Source: Poriferisodalis sp965204195 (lineage in GTDB: Bacteria > Actinomycetota > Acidimicrobiia > Acidimicrobiales > Poriferisodalaceae). From it: a DNA stretch of 64,000 nucleotides. The translations under genes and the position numbers were made by a program. A model generated the notes under the pieces. That model was given only the letters and a program-made list of their open reading frames with translations. It was not told the DNA's origin and ran no database searches. The stretch's first letter is position 1, and each line of letters starts with the position of its first letter. The stretch covers positions 372,001-436,000 of the forward strand of contig NZ_OZ241975.1 of NCBI RefSeq assembly GCF_965204195.1. Reading direction: 5' to 3'. This document shows positions 27,493 through 36,520 of this stretch, one piece after another.

Positions 27493-28866
27493 GTGAAGAT
27501 CCCACAGACACCTCCCGCTGCAGGCGCACTGCTGGAAGAGGTTCTGGCAGATGGCAGAGCAGACGGATTTCACCGGATCGTGGAGCAAGGCAGGCCCACA
27601 GACGCCAAAGGCCGTTACCTCCACTGGGACGAGATGCGCCGCAGGAAGCCGCCTGACGGACTCACGCACGAAGACTGGTGGCTGAGTATGTGGTTGAGCC
27701 GACGTGCCCTCTGGCGGCCCATGCCTCTCACGGGCATCGATGGAACTGAGTTTGGCATCTGCATGGTCGACGCCGTCTGGGAGTCGTTGCACCGCATAGA
27801 TCAGGCCGCGGCAGGAGATGTACTGGCAGATGAGCCTTCTGTAGCCGCTGGGAATCGAGACCGGTACATCGTCAGCTCGCTCATCGAGGAAGCGATCGCT
27901 TCGAGTCAACTCGAGGGAGCCAGTTCGACTCGCTCTGAGGCGAAGCGAATGCTGCTCACCGACCGTCCGCCCCGTGATCGCAGCGAGCAGATGATCCTCA
28001 ACAACTACCGAGCGATTTCGCGAGTGCGTGATCTGGCCCGGGACGAGCTGCCCCTGACGACCGAGACGATCTGCGAATTACACCGGGTTCTTGTCGTGGA
28101 CGCCATAGACGATCCCGCAGACGCAGGTCGTATCCAGAGAGAGGACGAGACTCGCGTCTGGGTGTCATGGCCGGACGGCTCGCACGATGAGCAGCGACTG
28201 CATACTCCGCCTCGCGCAAGCGAATTGCCTGGGCGAATGGAGGCAATGTGTGCATTCGCCAACGGCGAGTCGGATGACGGATTTGTGCATCCAGTCGTGC
28301 GCGCCATCGTTCTGCACTTCTGGCTCGCCTACGACCATCCCTTCGTCGATGGAAACGGTCGACTAGCTCGTTCGCTCTTCTACTGGTCGATGTTGCGCTC
28401 GAAGTACTGGCTCGCCGAATTTCTCACGGTCTCCTCGATCCTGCGCCTAGCGCCAGCCAAATACGCACGGTCATTCCTGTACACGGAGACTGACAGCAAC
28501 GACCTCACGCACTTCGTGCTGTACCAACTCGACGTCATTGAACGTGCAATCAAGGAGCTCCGCACGTATCTGCAAGCCAAGCGAGAAGAAGTCCGTGAGG
28601 TCGAAGAGATGCTCGCCGGGAGAGCCGAAGTCAACCACCGACAGCGTTCCGTGCTGGCGACGGCGCTGCGCGATGCCAACGCCGATTTTCTGATCGCAGG
28701 ACATCAACGGAAACAGTCCGTCACGTACCAGACGGCCCGAACCGATCTGCTCGGACTCGCCGAGCTCGGCCTCCTGGCCATGCGGCGCGACGGCAAGTCG
28801 TACCGATTCCTGCCCGTGCCTGACTTAGTCGATCGCATTCGTGGCCTTGGCAAGTCTGAAGACTGA
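27493..28866 (+). CDS. fic: Fic-domain protein (AMP-transferase type) with C-terminal winged helix
   Basis: A 457-aa Fic protein. The active-site motif HPFVDGNGR is at residues 282-290, complete, so AMP (or other nucleotide) transfer to target proteins is expected. An inhibitory helix motif of the (S/T)xxxE(G/N) kind, Ser137-Glu141-Gly142, lies upstream, placing it in the self-inhibited class with the helix at the N-terminal side. The C-terminal 90 residues (QRSVLATALRDANADFLIAG, VTYQTARTDLLGLAELGLLA) form a winged-helix domain, likely a target or DNA binding part. GTG 27493 has AAAGG six bases upstream. The gene has lower GC than neighbours and sits between direct repeats next to VapBC, suggesting acquisition. 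Its target is unknown. Confidence 0.9.
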   Translation: MKIPQTPPAAGALLEEVLADGRADGFHRIVEQGRPTDAKGRYLHWDEMRRRKPPDGLTHEDWWLSMWLSRRALWRPMPLTGIDGTEFGICMVDAVWESLHRIDQAAAGDVLADEPSVAAGNRDRYIVSSLIEEAIASSQLEGASSTRSEAKRMLLTDRPPRDRSEQMILNNYRAISRVRDLARDELPLTTETICELHRVLVVDAIDDPADAGRIQREDETRVWVSWPDGSHDEQRLHTPPRASELPGRMEAMCAFANGESDDGFVHPVVRAIVLHFWLAYDHPFVDGNGRLARSLFYWSMLRSKYWLAEFLTVSSILRLAPAKYARSFLYTETDSNDLTHFVLYQLDVIERAIKELRTYLQAKREEVREVEEMLAGRAEVNHRQRSVLATALRDANADFLIAGHQRKQSVTYQTARTDLLGLAELGLLAMRRDGKSYRFLPVPDLVDRIRGLGKSED

Positions 28867-28915
28867 CGGCAACGCGATTCCGGTCGAGTTGACTGCGGCG
28901 AATCACATGTGTGAA

Positions 28916-28953
28916 ATACCAATTGATTTACAATTGATGTCAAATTAGTAGTT
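28916..28953 (+). repeat. 38-bp AT-rich direct repeat, copy 2, downstream of fic
   Basis: Same orientation as copy 1 with one mismatch, 49 bp after the fic stop and 89 bp before the TerC gene. If the repeat is a promoter, this copy could drive TerC; more likely it marks the far end of an inserted fic unit, since recombination between the copies would delete fic cleanly. Confidence 0.85.
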
Positions 28954-29042
28954 CATGGCTTGATAAGAGTCGACCGGTGCATCGAGTCGGGATCCCTGAG
29001 TAGCTGCGGGCGCGTCGGGCGCTCGCTCTAGCGTGTGCGCTC

Positions 29043-29879
29043 GTGGAATGGGTCGCGAATCCTGAGGTCTGGATCTCTCTGGTCACGCTGACGGTGCTCG
29101 AGATCGTGCTCGGCATCGACAACGTGATCTTCATCTCGATACTTGCCGGACGGCTGGGCGGGAAGGAAGCCGAGCGCGCCCGGGTGGTCGGCCTGTCGCT
29201 GGCCATGGGGATGCGGGTGCTGTTGCTGCTGGGCATCTCATGGATCGTGCGGCTCACGACGCCGCTGTTCTCGGTGTTCGGCCATGAGCTATCGGGGCGC
29301 GACCTGATCCTGCTGGGCGGCGGGCTGTTCCTGCTGGGCAAGGCCACGTTCGAGATCCACCACAAGCTCGAAGGCGACGGCCACGATGATGCGGGCGACC
29401 GGGCAGGCGCCACGTTCACCAGGGTCATCATCCAGATCCTCGTGCTCGACTTGGTTTTCAGCCTCGACTCGGTGATCACCGCGGTGGGCATGGCCGATCG
29501 GGTGGGCGTGATGATCGCCGCGGTCGTCATCGCCGTCGGCGTGATGCTGTGGTCGTCAGGACCGGTGATGCGCTTTGTGGGCAAGCACCCGACGGTCAAG
29601 ATGCTGGCGCTGGCGTTCCTGCTGCTCATCGGCATGTCGCTCGTGGCCGAGGGCGCCGAGTTCCACATCCCGAAGGGCTACATCTACTTCGCCATGGGCT
29701 TCGCCGTGCTGGTGGAAGCGCTCAACCTGCGGATGAAGCGCAATCGCCAGGCCCGCACGCCGCCCGTCGAGTTCCACGAGCGCCGCATGCCCGAGTTCGC
29801 ACCTGCTGAATCGGCACCTGCTGAAGACGGGGGCGACGGCGCCGACACGGCGCCCGGTGATCCAGGGGACGCTCCCTAG
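29043..29879 (+). CDS. TerC-family integral membrane protein
   Basis: A 278-aa membrane protein with about seven helices. The family-typical acidic motifs EIVLGIDNVIFISI (helix 1) and DLVFSLDSVITAVG (helix 4) are present; they are thought to carry metal-ion binding in TerC/Alx/YceF-type manganese exporters. The C-terminal 45 residues are cytoplasmic, Ala/Glu/Asp-rich. Older annotation ties the family to tellurium resistance, newer work to manganese export and to metal loading of secreted enzymes. No ter genes lie nearby. GTG 29043 is the start. It is convergent to the flotillin gene. Confidence 0.85.
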   Translation: MEWVANPEVWISLVTLTVLEIVLGIDNVIFISILAGRLGGKEAERARVVGLSLAMGMRVLLLLGISWIVRLTTPLFSVFGHELSGRDLILLGGGLFLLGKATFEIHHKLEGDGHDDAGDRAGATFTRVIIQILVLDLVFSLDSVITAVGMADRVGVMIAAVVIAVGVMLWSSGPVMRFVGKHPTVKMLALAFLLLIGMSLVAEGAEFHIPKGYIYFAMGFAVLVEALNLRMKRNRQARTPPVEFHERRMPEFAPAESAPAEDGGDGADTAPGDPGDAP

Positions 29880-29888
29880 ACGCGCTCC

Positions 29889-31349
29889 CTAGATGTCGGC
29901 GTCGCTGCCGCCGTCATCGGCCACCTCGGCCTCGGTGACGTGTGCGCCCGCTGAGCGTTCACGAAGCTGCTCAGCGATCTGACGCAGCTGCTCGACGGTG
30001 TCTGCGTTGTCGAGCTCGCCCAAGAATTCAGGCAGCCGGATGCCCGCCTGGCTGGCAACTTCGTGCAGCGGGGGGAGCGCCCCGATCAGACTGGAGATGA
30101 AGTTGGCGGTGGTGCCGTTCTCGCCATTGGGACCGCCGCCGGAATCCCACACGGTGATCTTGTCGATCTGCAGGTTCGAGATGGCCTTCACCTGCTCGGC
30201 CACGAGGTTCGGCAGTTGCTCGGCAACCAGCAGCAGCGCTGCTTCTGGCGCTGCACCGCCGCTGGCAGTCACCAGCGCGCCCAAGCCCTCGGCGCGGCGG
30301 GTCAGCAACGCCAGCAAGCCCAATGCCTCGGCTTCCATCAGCAGTCGCTGACCGTCGGCCTCGCCGGCCTTGACCAGCCTGATGCGGTCGGCCTCGGCCT
30401 CGGCCAGCGTGCGGACTCGCTCGCGTTCCACCTGAGCGGGCACCACGATGTCAGCGTCCTGCGCGGCCTTGTCGCGCTCTGCGCGCACCCGCTCGGCTTC
30501 TGCCTCAGCCATGAACGATTCCTGTTCGGCCTGGGCCTGGCTGACGCGTTCGGCAGCGTTGGCGGCACGTTCGGCTTCTGCTTCCTTCTGGCGCCGCTCG
30601 CTGGCAGATTCGGCGATCACCACGTGCGATTCGTTCTCGCCTTCGGTTGCAATGGCGTTGGCCTGTGCCACACGGATGCGCTGCTCGCGCTGGGCCTCGG
30701 CGGCGCCGATGTCGCCGTCGCGCTCCTGCTCGGCCACCTTGACCTTCGCCTCGCTGATGGCGCGGGCCGCTGCTTCGCGGCCGAGGGCGTCGATGTATCC
30801 CGATTCGTCGGTGATGTCCTGGATGTTGACGTTGATGAGGCGCAGCCCGACCTTGCGAAGTTCGAGCTCGAGCGACTCGGTGATGTTGGTGATGAGCTGC
30901 TCGCGGTCGGCGTTGATCTGCTCGATCGGCATCGTGGCAATCACCACGCGCATCTGGCCGAAGATGATGTCGCGGGCCAAGTTCTCGATGTCCAGCAGCG
31001 ACAGGCCCAGCAGCCGCTCCGCAGCGTTCTGCATGACACCGGGCTCGGTCGAGACACCGACCGTGAACGTTGCTGGAGTATTGACCCGGATGTTCTGCTG
31101 GGAGAGCGCTCCCTGGAGCTTGATCTCGATGGGGATAGGCGTCAGGTCCAGGTATGCGTAGCCCTGCACGATGGGCCACACCATGGCTCCGCCGCCGTGC
31201 AGGCACCTCGCCGACTCGCCTTCCCCGCCGACGCGTCCATAGACCACGAGGATCCGGTCGGATGGACAGCGCTTGAAGCGCGACGAGATCCACAGCAGGG
31301 CGATGAGCAGGATGGCGAAGATGCCACCTGCGAGGGCGATGACGGCCAT
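29889..31349 (-). CDS. Flotillin-family membrane scaffold protein
   Basis: A 486-aa flotillin (YuaG/FloT type). Residues 4-22 are a membrane segment; an SPFH/PHB domain follows (about 30-220, with PIPIEIKLQGALSQQNIRVN and LINVNIQDITDESGYI); residues about 210-380 are a long Ala/Glu/Arg coiled coil with AEAEAxR repeats. AGAGG lies six bases before ATG 31349. Flotillins organise membrane microdomains and affect fluidity and secretion. The NfeD-like gene upstream on the same strand, 36 bp away, is the standard partner (YuaF-YuaG pair). Confidence 0.9.
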   Translation of the reverse strand: MAVIALAGGIFAILLIALLWISSRFKRCPSDRILVVYGRVGGEGESARCLHGGGAMVWPIVQGYAYLDLTPIPIEIKLQGALSQQNIRVNTPATFTVGVSTEPGVMQNAAERLLGLSLLDIENLARDIIFGQMRVVIATMPIEQINADREQLITNITESLELELRKVGLRLINVNIQDITDESGYIDALGREAAARAISEAKVKVAEQERDGDIGAAEAQREQRIRVAQANAIATEGENESHVVIAESASERRQKEAEAERAANAAERVSQAQAEQESFMAEAEAERVRAERDKAAQDADIVVPAQVERERVRTLAEAEADRIRLVKAGEADGQRLLMEAEALGLLALLTRRAEGLGALVTASGGAAPEAALLLVAEQLPNLVAEQVKAISNLQIDKITVWDSGGGPNGENGTTANFISSLIGALPPLHEVASQAGIRLPEFLGELDNADTVEQLRQIAEQLRERSAGAHVTEAEVADDGGSDADI

Positions 31350-31385
31350 ATTTGCCTCTCGTAGTGAGTGGTGGGGAAAGTCAGG

Positions 31386-31934
31386 CTAGTGAGGTGCCAC
31401 GAGCACGGTCGAAGGGTCGACGACGCCGACGACGGTGATGGCAGTCTGCGCCGGCAGGCTCTCGTCGGACTCCGTCAGGGCATTGATGACCCGCATGCGT
31501 CCCTGCACCATCACTTCGACTTTGCCGGGTTTCGAACGGTTCGCAGCAACCGTGAGATAGACGGTGCCGTGTGCGCCCACGGCGGACTGGTAGTCGACCG
31601 AGCCGCTCTCGCCGAGCTTCGCAAACGAGCGCCACAAGAAGCCCACGGCAAGGAACACTGCGAGGCCGGCGGCGATGGCGACGCCGACTGACAGGGCTGT
31701 GGAGCGGTCTGCCTGCTTCATGAGGACGCCCGTCCAGCCGAATGCAAACGAGAACGCGGTCAACGTCCGGATCGAGAGGAACCCGCTGCTCGGGTCCTCG
31801 TCGCCGATGTCGACATCCGCTCCGATGCCGAATGCCAGCAGCGCAATCTGCACCAGCAGGAAGAAGCTGGAGATGAATGCGATCGCATAGAAGATCTGCA
31901 GATCGCCGGTCAGAGCCTGCCACCAGTCGCCCAT
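31386..31934 (-). CDS. NfeD-like membrane protein, flotillin partner
   Basis: A 182-aa protein with two membrane helices at about residues 12-40 and 60-110 (the second region probably two helices) and a C-terminal OB-fold of the NfeD type (VGAHGTVYLTVAANRSKPGK, INALTESDESLPAQTAITVV). No serine-protease domain is present, so it is the short NfeD1b/YuaF kind. GGGAGG lies six bases before its ATG. It precedes the flotillin gene in one operon and probably forms a complex with it. Confidence 0.82.
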   Translation of the reverse strand: MGDWWQALTGDLQIFYAIAFISSFFLLVQIALLAFGIGADVDIGDEDPSSGFLSIRTLTAFSFAFGWTGVLMKQADRSTALSVGVAIAAGLAVFLAVGFLWRSFAKLGESGSVDYQSAVGAHGTVYLTVAANRSKPGKVEVMVQGRMRVINALTESDESLPAQTAITVVGVVDPSTVLVAPH

Positions 31935-32028
31935 GAACTGCCTCCCTGCGGGAACTCTACGTGTCGATACGGGCCGCCTGTCTGCGCGGATTGCCGCAGA
32001 CGGTTCTGGCGGGAGGCGGGGGGAGGTT

Positions 32029-32520
32029 CTAGCTGAGGCGGCGTTCGGTCAGGCCGCCTGCGGGGGTCCACGTCTCGATGACGAGATGCTGGCCGTCGAC
32101 GCGCACGAGCACGGCGTGAGCGATTCTCACGGTGAACAGGGCCATCGGAGTCGCGTCGTCGATCTCGTGATGGTGCCCGCGCATGAAGGTCTCGAGCTGG
32201 TCGGCGTCGGCCGGCACTGCCGTGCCTTCGATACGGGCATCGCCTGCTTTCAGCTCCCCGCTCTCGGGCGCTGAGTGCAGCCCGAACCTCCGATCGCGCC
32301 GCAGATCGGCGGCCTTGCGCGAGTTGCGGTCCATCCCCAGCCAGAGATGGCCGTCGCGGATCGGGGCTTCCATGCCGGACATGCGCGGCGAACCGTCGGC
32401 ACGGATCGTGGCCATGACCGCATGCAGGTGGCTCTCGAAGCGCTTCTGGATGCGTGCGGCCAATTCCGGGCTGGCCGCCGCAAACGCTCCCCAGCTCACG
32501 TCGCCGCCGTGTGCGCCCAT
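32029..32520 (-). CDS. Pyridoxamine-5'-phosphate-oxidase-fold (PPOX) family protein
   Basis: A 163-aa split-barrel protein. HLHAVMATIRADGSPRMSGM, then DGHLWLGMDRNSRKAADLRR, is the typical PPOX-class start, with Arg residues that could hold FMN or F420 phosphate. GGAGGTGA five bases before ATG 32520 fixes the start. Related actinobacterial proteins bind FMN, F420 or haem; the ligand cannot be chosen here. It is divergent from the sugar-dehydrogenase-like lipoprotein gene across 64 bp. Confidence 0.8.
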   Translation of the reverse strand: MGAHGGDVSWGAFAAASPELAARIQKRFESHLHAVMATIRADGSPRMSGMEAPIRDGHLWLGMDRNSRKAADLRRDRRFGLHSAPESGELKAGDARIEGTAVPADADQLETFMRGHHHEIDDATPMALFTVRIAHAVLVRVDGQHLVIETWTPAGGLTERRLS

Positions 32521-32584
32521 CGGGTCACCTCCGCTGGTTGCCCCGCGTGATTCTGCACCAGCGCTGTAGGTACGGTCAGCCATC

Positions 32585-33949
32585 GTGAGGCTGGCACGCG
32601 TATCGGCGGCACTGCTTGTGGCACCACTGCTCGCGGGCGCATGCGGGATCACGGCCGACGATCCCGGCGGGCGGACTGTCGACTGGCAGGTCGATCCGGC
32701 GTCTGCAGGGACCACCTCTGTCGTGACGGCGCCGGCGGCACTGCGGACCGCCGACTCTCCCGCGAGTTCCGTTCCTGCGTCCCCAAGCACCGCACCTGGA
32801 TTGACGGCACCGCCGCAGACGAGCGAACCGACGGACGGCGATGCTGTGCCTTCGCTTGCCGAGACTCGGTTCGAGTTGGTGCCGGTGGCTGAGATCGAAG
32901 CGCCGGTCGCGCTCGTCGCCAAGCCCGACACCGGCCAGCGGTACGTGGCGACACTGACGGGGCAGGTGTGGCTGCTGGACGTCGCTGACGGAAGCGATTC
33001 CGATGACGGGGCCGTCGCCCGGGCCGCTCCGCGGCTCGTGGCCGACATCGGTTCGAGGGTCAGCCAAGGATGCGAGAACGGGCTGCTCGGCATCGCATTC
33101 AGCCCCGATGGATCGCAGCTCTACCTCAGCTATACCGACACGGCCCGCAACAGCCGGATCGCCGTGATGCCCATGGACGGCGAGACACCCCAGACCGACC
33201 GGCGCCGGGTGCTGCTGGCGCTCGATCAGCCGGCGTGCAACCACAACGGCGGCGACCTGACGTTCGGGCCCGACGGGAACCTGTGGATCGGCTTCGGCGA
33301 CGGCGGCGGCGCGGACGACGTCTTCGGCCAAGGCCAAGACCGCTCCACCCTGCTGGCCACGATGGCTCGCATCGACCCGAACCCCGCCTCTGGACAGGGT
33401 TACGGCATTCCCGCCGGCAATCCGTTCGCCGCCAGCGGCGGAGCGCCCGAGGTGTGGGCATACGGCGCCCGCAACCCGTGGCGCTTCTCGTTCGACCGGC
33501 TGACCGGTGACCTCTGGATCGCCGATGTCGGCCAGAACCGCATCGAAGAGATCCACGTGTTGCCCGCTGCTGAGGGCTGGCTGCCTGGCGCCAACCTCGG
33601 CTGGCCGCTGTTCGAGGGCAACGAGCGCTTCTCCGGCGACCGGACACCTGCCGATCTCGTCTTCCCCGTCTACACGTACACCCACGACGAGGGCTGCTCG
33701 GTGACCGGGGGCTACGTGTACCGGGGCGGCGACATAGCGGCGCTGGAAGGCACCTACGTGTTCGGCGACTACTGCACAGGCGATCTGTGGGGCCTCGTCC
33801 GCGGCCCCGGCGGCACGGCCGAGCGCATCGATCTGGGCGTGTCGGTGCAGCGCAGCTCGCTCGTGTCGTTCGGCGAGGACGCCGACGGCGAGCTCTACGC
33901 GCTCAGCAGTGTCGGCGCGGTGTTCCGCCTAGCGGCTGTAGAGCCCTAA
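32585..33949 (+). CDS. PQQ-type sugar (glucose/sorbosone) dehydrogenase-like lipoprotein
   Basis: A 454-aa exported lipoprotein: lipobox LLAGAC puts the lipid on Cys20. A Thr/Pro/Ser-rich linker follows to about residue 95. The rest is a six-bladed beta-propeller of the soluble glucose dehydrogenase (GSDH) type: ENGLLGIAFSPDGSQLYLSY, CNHNGGDLTFGPDGNLWIGF, AYGARNPWRFSFDRLTGDLW and DVGQNRIEEI are family landmarks, including the catalytic His region HNGG. Oxidation of sugars with PQQ is the family activity; the true substrate in Actinobacteria is mostly untested. No PQQ-synthesis genes are seen. Confidence 0.85.
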   Translation: MRLARVSAALLVAPLLAGACGITADDPGGRTVDWQVDPASAGTTSVVTAPAALRTADSPASSVPASPSTAPGLTAPPQTSEPTDGDAVPSLAETRFELVPVAEIEAPVALVAKPDTGQRYVATLTGQVWLLDVADGSDSDDGAVARAAPRLVADIGSRVSQGCENGLLGIAFSPDGSQLYLSYTDTARNSRIAVMPMDGETPQTDRRRVLLALDQPACNHNGGDLTFGPDGNLWIGFGDGGGADDVFGQGQDRSTLLATMARIDPNPASGQGYGIPAGNPFAASGGAPEVWAYGARNPWRFSFDRLTGDLWIADVGQNRIEEIHVLPAAEGWLPGANLGWPLFEGNERFSGDRTPADLVFPVYTYTHDEGCSVTGGYVYRGGDIAALEGTYVFGDYCTGDLWGLVRGPGGTAERIDLGVSVQRSSLVSFGEDADGELYALSSVGAVFRLAAVEP

Positions 33950-34038
33950 CGGCCACGGCTCGCCCTGCGCTGTCCGCGCTGGCTCCCCATTCTCATGCGA
34001 TTGGGCTCGCGGGCCGCTCGGGCCCCGGGCTCAACCTC

Positions 34039-36468
34039 TTACTCGGCGCCGCCCTCGGCCTCAGCGTCCGTCTCTGGCTCGATCTCGGGCTGCCACTGAC
34101 CCCAGGTGACGTCGGTGATCAGGCGATACATCCACCGGGGCTGGCCGGTTTCGATGCCCCACACGTTCACGCCGCGTCCGCGGTCGCGGAACCAGCCGAT
34201 CAGCGACTCGATCGAACCCGAGGCGTAGAGCAGATGGCAGTCGGTTGGCGACCAGATGGCAACCCGGGTCGGCGCAGGCAGCGTGTGCACGAGTTCCACG
34301 TCGCCTTCGGGCGAACCCGGCGTGTGCAAGTACAGCGCTTCGCGCTCCGGCATGCCGTCGCCGTCGTCGTCGTGCTGGGCCACATAAGCGACACGGCCGT
34401 CGTCAGACCATGACAGCGAGTTGCCAGATTCCGCCAGCGTGGTCACCTCACCCGTGCCGTCGGCTCGCTCAGTGCGAGCGACAAGGCCCGTCACGTTGTC
34501 TTCGTGGTCGCGCAGCATCTCGGTGTAGGAGATGTGCGTGCCGTCGTGCGACCAGAAGATCCAGCCATACGCCGACGGAGAGAGCTCGCCGATGAACCGC
34601 TTCGAGCTCCCGTCGCGATGGGCCACCCACGACAGCTCCGGCAACAGGAAGTCGGTCACCGGGCGGTCGGTCTCTTCGCCGTATTCGAGGTAGGTGCTGT
34701 CGGGCGACCATCCCAGGAACTCCACGTTCTCGGCGATCCGAACCGGCTCGGCGTTGCCGTCCACCGAGCTAATGCGCAACTCCGTCGAGCAGTCGTCCGG
34801 ATCGAGCGCCTCGTAGGCGAAGTGCTTCCCGTCGGGCGACCACGGGTTGACGATGACCACTGTCCAGGCGTGGTAGTGGACCGGGCCGATCTCGCGTGTC
34901 TCGCTGCCGTCGGCAGACGCAAGCCACAGCACCCAGCTCTCATCGGTCGGGTCGGCGGGGCATTCGTGCGGCGTGGCGTACAGGAGGTGCCTGCTGTCGG
35001 GCGACCAGCGCAGGATGACGGCATCGTCGGCCAGCGCGATGGGCTCGGCGCTGCCGTCGGTCGGCTCAATGCGAGCCTGGTTGACCTCCTCGCCCGTCTC
35101 GGGGTCGGCGTGCTCGGTGACGTACGCCATGTAGGCGCTGTCGCGCGACCAGATGAAGTCGCGGAGGTCGCCGTAGTACCAGGTGCGTGCTTCCATCTGG
35201 CCCAGGCTGCGCTGCGGAGCGCCGTCGGCGTCGAACAGCAGGGCCTCAAATGAATCGAGTCGGCCGTTGTCGTCGGTGTCGGCGTTGTTCCAGACAAGGA
35301 GGTGCTCGCCGTCGGGCGACCGCCACGGCCATTCGCCCTCGGGCGCCACCAGCTCGGCTTCGCCGTCGGGCGCGGCCACCAGCACCTGCTTCTCGTCGTC
35401 AGCCCACGTCAGCCGCGCGTCGCTGTCGTGCCATTCCCAACCGTTGTGGTCGACGGTGCGCAGCATGCGATCGCTGCCGTCGGCTCGAACCGTGAACAGC
35501 GTGGAGCCGATGCCCCGGATGCCCGATGCCTCGGTGAGCGCCAGGAACGGCGACTGATCGCTCTCGTCGGCAGCGCCGGGTCGAATTCGCTCACCCCTGC
35601 TGATCACCTCGAATGTCGTGCGTGCAGCGCTGTTGAGCGTTGCCACCTCCACGGCAGGAGACGGTGCGTCGGTTGCGAGCGCAACGCGCTCCACCGAGAC
35701 GTCGGACTCGATCTCCTCCAGCACCGCTTCGACTGCTGCCTCCGCGGCCATGCCAGCTTCGTCGGCGAGCCCGGCGAACACGATCCGTGCCGGTCGGTAG
35801 TCCGCGATCAGCGACACCGTCGCGTCGGACAGGCCGTCGGCGACAGTGGCAGGCGAGATGTACGCGATGGCGACATCCTCGAAGCCTGCGGCGAACTCCC
35901 TCGCAGTGTCGATGTCGGCATCGTTCCAGCCGTCGGCCACGATCAGCACGACAGTGTCGAGTCCGACGCGGTCGGGCAAGTCCAGCCCGATGCGAGCGGC
36001 CGCAGCCGACGTCTCGGCGCGGGTAGCCCCGTCGAGCTGCTGCAGCACGCCCCACCGGTAGGCCGAACGCACTGCTGCGGAGAACTCATCCATCACCGCC
36101 GGCGGCACGGCGTCGGGGCCGCCGAGGACCATCACGCGATCGGGTGCAAATGTGGCGATGAGCTCTGAAAGCTCTTCGGGCACGCCGTCGGAGCTCAGGC
36201 ATGCCGCGGCCGCGTTGCGGGAATGCCGGGCCAGCTCCACCGCTGCTGTCGTGTCGGCCGAGCTTTCGCAATTCGCGACCACCAGCGTCAGGTTGGGCCC
36301 GCTGCGCACGTAGTTCGCCGGCGGTTCCTGTGCTGCGGCGGGCGTCGCCAGCACGACCGCACCCAGCAGGGTCGCGAGCGCCATCGCCGCAGCGGCAACT
36401 CGTGCCCGCCCCCCGTGTCGCCGACCCGACAGGGCGTGCGGACTGGCTATTGCATGAGGCATGTTCAT
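34039..36468 (-). CDS. Secreted wall-binding-repeat/PD40 propeller protein (paralogue 1)
   Basis: An 809-aa exported protein. Signal peptide at about 20-46, ending AAAQEPP. Residues about 50-270 are a diverged PF04122-like region (VMVLGGPDAVPPAVMDEFSA; ARIVFAGLADEAGMAAEA). Residues about 300-790 are a TolB/WD40-like propeller with repeated RWSPDSRHLLYA and NPWSPDGKHFAYEALDPDDC. The end, TDVTWGQWQPEIEPETDAEA, is acidic. It is a tandem paralogue of the gene just upstream (52 bp gap): shared landmarks are YVRSGPNLTLVVA, ITDVTWG(E/Q)WQP and the Asp-Cys-Ser-Thr blade. No enzymatic domain is visible, so a binding role at the envelope is inferred. The 89 bp to the convergent lipoprotein gene show nothing certain. 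Confidence 0.75.
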   Translation of the reverse strand: MNMPHAIASPHALSGRRHGGRARVAAAAMALATLLGAVVLATPAAAQEPPANYVRSGPNLTLVVANCESSADTTAAVELARHSRNAAAACLSSDGVPEELSELIATFAPDRVMVLGGPDAVPPAVMDEFSAAVRSAYRWGVLQQLDGATRAETSAAAARIGLDLPDRVGLDTVVLIVADGWNDADIDTAREFAAGFEDVAIAYISPATVADGLSDATVSLIADYRPARIVFAGLADEAGMAAEAAVEAVLEEIESDVSVERVALATDAPSPAVEVATLNSAARTTFEVISRGERIRPGAADESDQSPFLALTEASGIRGIGSTLFTVRADGSDRMLRTVDHNGWEWHDSDARLTWADDEKQVLVAAPDGEAELVAPEGEWPWRSPDGEHLLVWNNADTDDNGRLDSFEALLFDADGAPQRSLGQMEARTWYYGDLRDFIWSRDSAYMAYVTEHADPETGEEVNQARIEPTDGSAEPIALADDAVILRWSPDSRHLLYATPHECPADPTDESWVLWLASADGSETREIGPVHYHAWTVVIVNPWSPDGKHFAYEALDPDDCSTELRISSVDGNAEPVRIAENVEFLGWSPDSTYLEYGEETDRPVTDFLLPELSWVAHRDGSSKRFIGELSPSAYGWIFWSHDGTHISYTEMLRDHEDNVTGLVARTERADGTGEVTTLAESGNSLSWSDDGRVAYVAQHDDDGDGMPEREALYLHTPGSPEGDVELVHTLPAPTRVAIWSPTDCHLLYASGSIESLIGWFRDRGRGVNVWGIETGQPRWMYRLITDVTWGQWQPEIEPETDAEAEGGAE

Positions 36469-36520
36469 CGGGGCGGAATGCTACCGCTGGGTCGATTGAC
36501 CACTGCTGCGCTGCCAGCGC

